Assembly: GCA_004322325.1 (NCBI GenBank)
Contig: SCTP01000163.1
Coordinates: forward strand, 1 to 5,001
Source: Gammaproteobacteria bacterium
GTDB taxonomy: Bacteria > Pseudomonadota > Gammaproteobacteria > DSM-16500
Direction of reading: 5' to 3'
DNA: 5,001 nt
Position 1 is the first letter of the stretch. Every line of letters begins with the position of its first letter. The position numbers were made by a program, and so were the translations under genes. The notes under the pieces are model-generated. The model saw only the letters and a list, made by a program, of their open reading frames with translations, was not told the origin of the DNA and did not search any database. Positions 1 to 5,001 of this stretch are shown one piece after another.

Positions 1-32
1 ACGTTATATGCTGCATTAACAGCATATAACGT
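1..32. repeat. Perfect 13-bp inverted repeat with 6-bp spacer at the window edge, inside gspE
   Basis: ACGTTATATGCTG (1-13) and CAGCATATAACGT (20-32) are exact reverse complements around CATTAA. The repeat lies immediately after the Walker A codons of gspE. The arms may extend beyond base 1. It could be a real palindrome, or a fold-back artefact at a contig end; the encoded residues VNAAYN do not look like the family. Confidence 0.85.
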
Positions 33-803
33 AGTGGTTTTGCCTGAACCCGTCGGGCCCGTGACTAACAGAATACCGTGCGGTTTCACCACCAAGCTTT
101 GCAATAAGGCCAACGTGGGCGCTGCCATGCCTAATTCGGCTAAATCTAAACGCGCACTTTGTTTATCCAGCAAACGCAGCACCGCTCGCTCGCCATGATT
201 CGTCGGCATGATGGAGACACGCACATCCACTGCGCGACCGCCAATATGTAAGGTGATACGCCCATCTTGCGGCAACCGTTTTTCAGCAATATCTAATTTA
301 GCCATGACTTTAATACGTGACACAATCAATGGCGCCAACACTCGCGGCGGCTCTAACACTTCACGCAAAATACCATCAACACGAAAACGAATCGTGACAT
401 GATTTTCAAACGTTTCAATATGCACATCTGATGCACCGTCTTTGATCGCTTCGCTCAATAAAGCATTGAGCAGGCGAATAATCGGCGCATCATCTTGCTT
501 GTCCAGCAAATCTTCTGCTCGAGGCAATTCTTGCATGAGATCTGACAAATTAAATGCTTCACCCAAATTCTCTGCCATTTGCATCGCGACAGTGGAATTC
601 GTCTCATACGTCTTCACCAGCTGTTGATTAAATACGTCATCACTCACCCACTCTAGTTTCAACGGCAATTGTAAATGCCGACGCATTTCTGCTAACACCT
701 TAAGCGATGGCGTTTGATGATAAATCACCTTTACGGCAGACTCATCTTGATCCACCACTAACACACCATAACGCTTTGCATAAGCAAATCGTAATGCGTT
801 CAT
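1..803 (-). CDS. gspE: Type II secretion system ATPase GspE, N-terminal 267 residues (cut by window edge)
   Basis: This is the cytoplasmic hexameric ATPase that drives pseudopilus assembly in type II secretion. It docks on GspL/GspF at the inner membrane. I translated it by hand from the ATG at 803. Residues 1-75 resemble the N1E domain that binds GspL (start MNALRFAYAKRYGVLV). Residues 99-214 are the N2E domain, with the family signatures DDAPIIRLLNALL, SDVHIE (125-130), RFRVDG, EKRLPQDGR (175-182) and a GERAVLRLLDK stretch (204-214). Walker A is GPTGSGKT at 249-256 with catalytic Lys255. The Walker B, Asp and His boxes and the Cys4 zinc motif lie beyond base 1. The start codon overlaps the gspD stop (ATGA, 800-803), which implies translational coupling. 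A weak Shine-Dalgarno GAAGGG lies 11 nt upstream of the ATG. The N-terminus and signatures fit GspE better than PilB. The last six residues, VNAAYN, depart from the usual sequence after LYA and coincide with a perfect inverted repeat, so they should be treated with caution. Confidence 0.95.
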   Translation of the reverse strand, partial: MNALRFAYAKRYGVLVVDQDESAVKVIYHQTPSLKVLAEMRRHLQLPLKLEWVSDDVFNQQLVKTYETNSTVAMQMAENLGEAFNLSDLMQELPRAEDLLDKQDDAPIIRLLNALLSEAIKDGASDVHIETFENHVTIRFRVDGILREVLEPPRVLAPLIVSRIKVMAKLDIAEKRLPQDGRITLHIGGRAVDVRVSIMPTNHGERAVLRLLDKQSARLDLAELGMAAPTLALLQSLVVKPHGILLVTGPTGSGKTTTLYAVNAAYN

Positions 804-2755
804 TCGTCTGATGACCCTTCAAAAGGAGTAGGTAAATCTTTCGTATTTTTCCAAGGTGGTAGTAACGTCTTGGCTGGTTTATCGCCGATGACCGCTAACT
901 CATCACGGAAATTAGTTTGCGCATTACGCATCGCTTCGTATTTCGTCTGCGTAATCGTCATTGAATCATCACCGCTATGGACAATAATCGGCTTGATAAA
1001 CACGACCAGATTTTTCTTTTGCTGACTCGTCGTCTTTTGAATAAACAAAGGACCAATGAAAGGAACACTGCTTAAAATCGGCACTTTGTTGACGTTTTCA
1101 TTATTCGCGTTACTAATCAATCCACCTAAGACTAATACATCCTCACTATTAATGATCACGGAATTGGTAATCTTGCTAGTATTAATCAACGGCGTTAATC
1201 CCGGATTTTGTGGGTTTTGTAACGTATCATTTTTTAAATTTAATTTCAGTCGAACGGAAGTACCTAAGTTAATTTGCGGTGTCACCTCTAATCGCAATGT
1301 AACGCTTTTATAATCATTTGTCGTAAAAGGGGTGACCGTGTTCACACCGCCTGTTGTAGCATATTGACCAGTTTGTGTCGGCACCATTTGTCCAATTTCA
1401 ATGCTGGCTTTTTGATTGTCCAACACCATGATCGAAGGCGTTGAAAGAATATCCACCCCATTTTGATTACGTAACACGCTTAATATTGCTTGGAGTTGCA
1501 CACTCGGCATAATCCCTACCACCCCTGCACCAAAACTAGGAAACGAGGTAGGCGTACCTGTCACGGCGGGCTGGACATCGCCGCTGGGTGTGACACTGCC
1601 CCATTGAATGCCTAAGCTGGTTAAATCACCTTCATCTATTTCGGCAATAATCGCTTCCACCATCACTTCAGCAGGCCGGATATCGAGTTTCGCAATGACC
1701 GCCTTGAGTGCCTGCATTAATGAAGGTGGTGCGGTAATGATGATGGCATTCGTATTAGGCTCGGCTTGAATATTGGTGGAATTCGCTTCTTTAGAGGCGG
1801 GCGAAGAGGCAGAGGCAACATTACCAAGTGTTGTATTAGCGGGTGCTGCTGACATCTCCGTTTCTTTCCCTGCGATATTTTGGGCAATCTTGCCTAATAA
1901 CGGTGCAAATGTTTTTGCTTCCAAATAACGCAAATAAACTACTTCGGTGTTTCCAGCGGGTGTCGCCGCCGGTGCATCTAATTGCGAGATCAATACGCGC
2001 ATTCGTAAACGCATCGCTTTCGGGCCACTCAGTAAAATACTATTGCTACGCTCATCCACCGCAATGGAAACAGCAGCCGTTTCACCTGCTGCCCGTGCCG
2101 AAGCCTGGAGGTTATTTAACACGGTCACCACTTGCGTCGCAGAAGCGTGATGCAAGGGGATCATTTGGATGCCGCCATTGGATGCTCTATCCACATCTTG
2201 AATAATCGCAACAATCCGCTCTAAATTAGACGCTCTTCCTAGCAGAATCAATACGTTTCCTGGCGCATAAGCGGCGATATTACCCCACTGCGGTAACAGA
2301 GGACGTAGCACGGGAATGAGTTGCGCCGCAGATACATTCGTCAGCGGAATCACGCGAATCACCACTTCATCCCCTCTTCCAGGTGATTCATTCGTTGCAA
2401 TTTTGGTAGCCTGCTCACTACTTTCCATATTGGGCACAATTTTAATGACATTACCACTCGGCACCGCGGAATACCCCAACATGCCCAGTACGGAAAGAAA
2501 CACTTGATACACTTCACCTTGACGTAAAGGCTTGCTCGAAATCAACGTAATCTTGCCGTTAACGCGCGGATCGACGATAAAATTCTTACCCGTTTCCTGA
2601 GACACTTCATTAATCACACTTAAAATATCGGCATCTTGTAAATTCCATAAACGAGCGGCTGGTTTAGGTGCAGGAACAGGGGTAACAGGCGGGGTTTCAG
2701 CAAAACAAAGCGTTGTCCAAAATAATAATGCGCTGATCAATACAGAAAATTTCAT
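800..2755 (-). CDS. gspD: Type II secretion system secretin GspD (outer-membrane channel)
   Basis: This secretin multimerises into the outer-membrane pore through which folded proteins leave the periplasm. The 651 residues are a normal family length. Residues 1-19 are a Sec signal peptide, probably cleaved after CFA. The N0 domain follows at about 36-110 (WNLQDADILSVINEVSQETG, then KNFIVDPRVNGKITL). N1 is at about 130-190, N2 at about 195-262 and N3 at about 268-358. The secretin barrel spans about 365-593, with VEAIIAEI (366-373), GIQWG (382-386), ILSTPSIMVLDNQKASIEIG (436-455) and VPILSSVPFIGPLF (558-571). The C-terminal tail, about 594-651 (KYEAMRNAQ, LPPW), corresponds to the S-domain region that pilotins bind in related secretins. 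N3 carries an Ala/Ser/Asn-rich insert at about 301-330. The ATG at 2755 is chosen because it begins the signal peptide; only a weak GAGAG lies 4 nt upstream. Its stop overlaps the gspE start. No gspC precedes it; a lipoprotein gene and a terminator-like hairpin do. Confidence 0.97.
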   Translation of the reverse strand: MKFSVLISALLFWTTLCFAETPPVTPVPAPKPAARLWNLQDADILSVINEVSQETGKNFIVDPRVNGKITLISSKPLRQGEVYQVFLSVLGMLGYSAVPSGNVIKIVPNMESSEQATKIATNESPGRGDEVVIRVIPLTNVSAAQLIPVLRPLLPQWGNIAAYAPGNVLILLGRASNLERIVAIIQDVDRASNGGIQMIPLHHASATQVVTVLNNLQASARAAGETAAVSIAVDERSNSILLSGPKAMRLRMRVLISQLDAPAATPAGNTEVVYLRYLEAKTFAPLLGKIAQNIAGKETEMSAAPANTTLGNVASASSPASKEANSTNIQAEPNTNAIIITAPPSLMQALKAVIAKLDIRPAEVMVEAIIAEIDEGDLTSLGIQWGSVTPSGDVQPAVTGTPTSFPSFGAGVVGIMPSVQLQAILSVLRNQNGVDILSTPSIMVLDNQKASIEIGQMVPTQTGQYATTGGVNTVTPFTTNDYKSVTLRLEVTPQINLGTSVRLKLNLKNDTLQNPQNPGLTPLINTSKITNSVIINSEDVLVLGGLISNANNENVNKVPILSSVPFIGPLFIQKTTSQQKKNLVVFIKPIIVHSGDDSMTITQTKYEAMRNAQTNFRDELAVIGDKPAKTLLPPWKNTKDLPTPFEGSSDE

Positions 2756-2782
2756 ATCACTCTCAGCTCAGAAAAATGGCAA

Positions 2783-2821
2783 AAATCACCATGAGCTGTT
2801 TTTTACAACCCATGGTGATTT
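2783..2821 (-). terminator. Intrinsic terminator or attenuator hairpin between the lipoprotein gene and gspD
   Basis: On minus-strand RNA, an 11-bp perfect stem (AAATCACCATG at 2821-2811 with CATGGTGATTT at 2793-2783) continues into six more pairs (GGTTGT at 2810-2805 with ACAGCT at 2799-2794). This makes 17 uninterrupted pairs, including two G-U wobbles, closed by an AAAAA loop (2804-2800). A run of five U overlaps the base of the 3' arm, and a second U5 run follows 4 nt later. The two wobbles become A-C mismatches on the plus strand, so the structure favours minus-strand transcription, as expected for a terminator of the lipoprotein gene, whose stop is 20 nt upstream. The gspD start codon lies 27 nt past the hairpin with no evident promoter between. 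It may be leaky or regulated. The structure is seen directly; the function is inferred. Confidence 0.72.
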
Positions 2822-2841
2822 GGTATGAAAGACGCTGACTC

Positions 2842-3291
2842 TTACTGTTGGGGTTGAGTCGTTGTTGTAGAAGCATTGCTGTCAGTCGATGCTGGAGCGG
2901 GAGCAGCAGTCGTCGCATCTGTGCTGGTGGTATCGCTCGGAGCAGCGGCGGCTGGCGCAGTTGCATCTGTACTGCCAGTATTATCGGTTGAAGCTGGCGG
3001 AGTAGGAGTATCAGAAGGTGCTGGTTGCATGTTGTTATCAGCTGGTGCAGTAGCGGATTGACTTGCATCCGGCGCTGTGGTTGGCGGCGTTGCACTGCTA
3101 TTGTCTGCTGTTTGTGCAGGAGCTGGCGTTGCCGTCGCTTGAGTCTGATCCGTTGGCGCAGCAGGCGCGGTTATATTGGTTTGGCTAGCGGTGTCTTCGG
3201 TAGCTGGTTTGCTTTCTTCGCCCTTCGAGCAAGCAGTGATCCCAGCAACACATAATGCCACGAGGGCAGCAGTCAGAATTTTGTTACGCAT
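2842..3291 (-). CDS. Small outer-membrane lipoprotein with disordered Ala/Thr/Pro/Ser/Asp-rich body, function unknown
   Basis: The 149-residue product starts with a lipoprotein signal peptide: MRNK, a hydrophobic stretch (ILTAALVALCVAG, 5-17) and a lipobox I-T-A-C with the lipidated Cys at 21. Ser at +2 predicts outer-membrane retention. The mature part (about 129 residues) is almost entirely A, T, P, S, D, Q and N. It has no aromatic residues, no Leu, Val, Arg or His, and only two Lys, so it should be an unfolded, mildly acidic chain. Short motifs such as APAPA, TDAT and STD recur. I chose the ATG at 3291 because AAGGA (3306-3302) then has 10-nt spacing. An in-frame TTG at 3297 would add two residues but sits only 4 nt from that site. 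Its Ala/Pro/Thr codons give unusually long open shadow frames on both strands. It lies where gspC is often found but has no transmembrane anchor, HR or PDZ-like domain. A folded GspS-like pilotin is also unlikely. No family is recognised. Confidence 0.82.
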   Translation of the reverse strand: MRNKILTAALVALCVAGITACSKGEESKPATEDTASQTNITAPAAPTDQTQATATPAPAQTADNSSATPPTTAPDASQSATAPADNNMQPAPSDTPTPPASTDNTGSTDATAPAAAAPSDTTSTDATTAAPAPASTDSNASTTTTQPQQ

Positions 3292-3300
3292 AATCAATTT

Positions 3301-3306
3301 TTCCTT
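3301..3306 (-). promoter_or_regulatory. Ribosome binding site of the lipoprotein gene
   Basis: Minus-strand AAGGAA lies 10 nt (from AAGGA) upstream of the ATG at 3291 but only about 4 nt upstream of the in-frame TTG at 3297. This favours the ATG start. The choice does not alter the lipobox or the mature protein. Confidence 0.55.
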
Positions 3307-3327
3307 ATGGAGTTACGCAAAACTGTT

Positions 3328-3356
3328 ATCTTATATGAATTTATGACAGGTGCAAA
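3328..3356 (-). promoter_or_regulatory. Possible sigma-70-type promoter of the lipoprotein gene
   Basis: On the minus strand, TTTGCA (3356-3351, 4/6 to the -35 consensus) is followed after 17 bp by TAAGAT (3333-3328, 4/6 to the -10 consensus). An overlapping TATAAG (3335-3330) is a better -10 but has only 15-bp spacing. Transcription would start roughly 30 bases before the start codon. The match is by eye in an AT-rich divergent spacer and is weak evidence. Confidence 0.3.
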
Positions 3357-3374
3357 GAGCAGCTCGCTCACCTT

Positions 3375-3403
3375 TTTACAGGCCGAAAAGGATATACTTG
3401 AAT
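3375..3403 (+). promoter_or_regulatory. Possible sigma-70-type promoter of the kinase-ATPase gene
   Basis: TTTACA (3375-3380, 5/6 to the -35 consensus) lies 17 bp before TTGAAT (3398-3403, 4/6 to the -10 consensus). TATACT at 3393-3398 is a better -10 by itself but has no good -35 partner. It is placed suitably about 37 bases before the start codon at 3440. It is a candidate only. Confidence 0.3.
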
Positions 3404-3425
3404 AAGGTGGAGTTTTTTCGCCGGT

Positions 3426-3431
3426 AAAGGG
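3426..3431 (+). promoter_or_regulatory. Ribosome binding site of the kinase-ATPase gene
   Basis: AAAGGG lies 8 nt upstream of the ATG at 3440. The spacing is good and supports this start. The kinase N-lobe begins only a few residues after it, with no room needed for an upstream extension. Confidence 0.6.
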
Positions 3432-3439
3432 CTAACCTC

Positions 3440-5001
3440 ATGATTTCACTACCAGGTTACTTGATTACTGAAAAACTCTCGGAAGGAACGGATTCGTTTA
3501 TTTATCGCGCTTATCGAGAATCTAACCAAGAGCGCGTGATGATTAAGATATCAAAAAATGAACATCCCTCGCCGGAAGAAATCGCCCGCTTCAAGCATGA
3601 GAGTGATTTATTGCAAAGCCTAGGCGGAAGCGGGACGGTGGCAGTAAAAGCGCTTGAGACAGATGGGAATCAATTATTTCTTATTACTGAAGAATTTGGC
3701 ACGGGATCATTACAACAAATTTTATTGCAACGTAATTTAACGGTAGAAGAATTTCTTCTCATGGCACTGCGTATTACGGAAGCATTAGAAAAACTGCATC
3801 AACATACCATTATTCACAAAGACATCAACCCTACCAATATTCTCTGGGATGAAGCCACCTCGCAAGCAAAAATTATTGATTTCGGTGCAGCGACGACTTT
3901 ATCGCGAGAAGTGGCAGAAATCAGTAATCCTCATTTAATGCAAGGCGGCACGCTTTACTATATTTCCCCAGAGCAAACCGGACGCATGAATCGCGGAATG
4001 GATTATCGCACGGATTATTATTCCCTGGGCGTCACTTTCTATCAAATGGTAACCGGTGTTTTACCTTTTACGTCAGATGATTTAGGAGAATTAATTCATG
4101 CGCACATTGCGAAAATGCCCACACCACCGCAGGAAGTAAATACCGCCATTCCACCAATTATTTCTGATATCATCATGAAGCTGCTGGCGAAAACAGTGGA
4201 AGAACGTTACCAAAGCACTTACGGATTAAAAGCGGATTTACGCCAATGCCTGGAGCAATTACAACAAACAGACACAATAAACCCATTTCCTCTCGGCTTA
4301 AAAGATGTGTCCTCACGCTTTCAATTATCAGAAAAATTATATGGTCGCGAGAAAGAATTAAAATTATTGTTTGATGCCTGTTATCGCGCCAGCCAAGGTC
4401 CTGCTGAACTCATGTTAGTAACGGGTTATCCTGGTATTGGTAAATCCGCTCTCGTGCACGAACTTTATAAACCTTTATTAGAAAAAAAAGGCTATTTTAT
4501 TGCGGGAAAATTTGATCCATTTAAACGCAATATCCCTTACACCGCTTTAGCACAAGCGATAGATGCTATGGTAAAGCAAATGTTATTGGAAAACGAATTG
4601 CAGATTAGCTTGTGGCGTGATCGCATCCAAAAAGCAGTGGAATCTAACGGCCAAGTTGCCATTGAAATTGTACCACTCCTAACCGAGATTATCGGCGAAC
4701 AACCGCCTGTACCCGCTTTAGGATCGAGTGAAACACAACATCGTTTTCATTTAGTCTTTCAGCGACTGATTCAAGCGCTGGCGACTCCTGAACATCCTCT
4801 TGTGATTTTTTTAGATGATTGTCAATGGGCAGATATCCCTTCGATTCAATTACTAGAAATGTTGTTATCACATCCTGAAAGCCATCATTTTTTAATCCTT
4901 TTGACGTATCGTGAAAATGAAGTCGATGCAAACCATATTTTGACGTTAGCTTTAAATAAACTCAAAAAAATAGGCTTAATGATTGAACCGATGGTGTTAC
5001 A
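3440..5001 (+). CDS. Large hybrid Ser/Thr protein kinase fused to AAA_16-type ATPase, N-terminal 520 residues (runs off window)
   Basis: The frame is open from the ATG at 3440 to the window end (520 codons plus two bases). Residues 6-270 are a eukaryotic-like protein kinase domain. It has a degenerate glycine loop (LSEGTDSFIY, 13-22), ATP-binding Lys36 in VMIKIS, helix-C Glu54, catalytic loop IIHKDINPTNIL (124-135) with Asp128 and Asn133, DFG at 147-149, and the activation segment GTLYYISPEQTGRMNR (170-185). HKDINP and SPEQTGRMNR are hallmarks of 'multi-sensor signal transduction multi-kinases' such as the cyanobacterial HstK type. A second module begins near LYGREKEL (300-307), with Walker A GYPGIGKS (329-336, Lys335), the conserved GKFDPFKRNIPY block (356-367) and Walker B LVIFLDDCQWAD (454-465, Asp459/Asp460). 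This is an AAA_16/STAND-like ATPase. Relatives usually continue through a long helical region to GAF and often histidine-kinase domains, giving 1500-2000 residues; none of that is visible here. The kinase probably signals in the cytoplasm; its targets are unknown. It is divergent from the lipoprotein gene across 148 bp. Confidence 0.93.
   Translation, partial: MISLPGYLITEKLSEGTDSFIYRAYRESNQERVMIKISKNEHPSPEEIARFKHESDLLQSLGGSGTVAVKALETDGNQLFLITEEFGTGSLQQILLQRNLTVEEFLLMALRITEALEKLHQHTIIHKDINPTNILWDEATSQAKIIDFGAATTLSREVAEISNPHLMQGGTLYYISPEQTGRMNRGMDYRTDYYSLGVTFYQMVTGVLPFTSDDLGELIHAHIAKMPTPPQEVNTAIPPIISDIIMKLLAKTVEERYQSTYGLKADLRQCLEQLQQTDTINPFPLGLKDVSSRFQLSEKLYGREKELKLLFDACYRASQGPAELMLVTGYPGIGKSALVHELYKPLLEKKGYFIAGKFDPFKRNIPYTALAQAIDAMVKQMLLENELQISLWRDRIQKAVESNGQVAIEIVPLLTEIIGEQPPVPALGSSETQHRFHLVFQRLIQALATPEHPLVIFLDDCQWADIPSIQLLEMLLSHPESHHFLILLTYRENEVDANHILTLALNKLKKIGLMIEPMVL

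Noticed and set aside
208..627. Two plus-strand frames of about 60 codons opposite gspE
   Set aside because: They are antisense to the conserved N2E domain of GspE and have no supporting signals.
1056..2507. Several plus-strand frames of 63-120 codons inside gspD
   Set aside because: They lie antisense to a fully conserved secretin and resemble nothing known. Chance frames are expected there.
2763..3095. 110-codon minus-strand frame rich in Gln/Arg/Leu overlapping the lipoprotein gene
   Set aside because: It is the out-of-frame shadow of the low-complexity lipoprotein codons. It lacks any signal, domain or Shine-Dalgarno. The lipoprotein frame has a clear lipobox.
2876..3255. Plus-strand frames opposite the lipoprotein gene (Ala/Val/Gly-rich and Cys/Arg-rich)
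   Set aside because: They are antisense reflections of GCA/GCT/ACA-type repeated codons, with no ribosome binding site and unnatural composition.
2842..3291. Lipoprotein as GspC or as a GspS-type pilotin
   Set aside because: GspC is an inner-membrane protein with an uncleaved transmembrane helix and an HR domain, and pilotins are folded helical domains. This mature chain is disordered and lacks both.
3348..3377. AGGTG...CACCT hairpin followed by T5 in the divergent spacer (plus strand)
   Set aside because: The stem is only 5 plus 3 bp, interrupted by a 5-nt one-sided bulge. No plus-strand gene lies upstream to terminate. Probably chance.
4689..4931. 80-codon minus-strand frame inside the kinase-ATPase gene
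   Set aside because: It is antisense to the conserved Walker B region of the ATPase and has no recognisable content.

Overview
This window looks like chromosomal DNA of a Gram-negative (diderm) bacterium, most likely a gammaproteobacterium of moderate GC. The left half carries the outer-membrane secretin GspD and the start of the secretion ATPase GspE of a type II secretion system (T2SS), both on the minus strand. A gspD-gspE pair without gspC directly upstream resembles the split lspDE locus of Legionella, so a Legionellales-like host is plausible. That placement is inference, not proof.

Layout, read along the minus strand from about 3300 down to 1. First comes a small outer-membrane lipoprotein with a disordered Ala/Thr/Pro/Ser/Asp-rich body (2842-3291). 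A strong terminator-like RNA hairpin (2783-2821) follows. Then gspD (800-2755) and gspE (803 to beyond base 1) overlap by four bases (ATGA). GspE is cut by the window edge just after its Walker A motif. Divergently, on the plus strand, a large gene starts at 3440 and runs off the right end. It encodes a Ser/Thr protein kinase domain fused to an AAA_16-type ATPase/STAND-like domain, the N-terminal half of the very large hybrid 'multi-sensor signal transduction multi-kinase' proteins. A 148-bp divergent intergenic region separates it from the lipoprotein gene.

How the parts work together: GspD forms the outer-membrane channel, and GspE powers the inner-membrane pseudopilus assembly platform that pushes folded exoproteins through it. 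The ATGA overlap suggests translational coupling of the two. The hairpin sits 27 nt upstream of the gspD start codon, and I see no good promoter after it. Expression of gspDE may therefore depend on read-through, making the hairpin a possible attenuator. The kinase gene has no demonstrable link to secretion beyond being next door.

The most notable points are: the 17-bp hairpin between the lipoprotein and gspD, whose two G-U pairs make it stable only as minus-strand RNA; a perfect 13-bp inverted repeat at bases 1-32 inside gspE, where the protein stops resembling its family (possible contig-end fold-back artefact); the low-complexity lipoprotein in the place where gspC usually lies; and the kinase-ATPase hybrid. 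There is no gene-free stretch longer than 300 bases, and I see no RNA genes, insertion sequences or CRISPR arrays.
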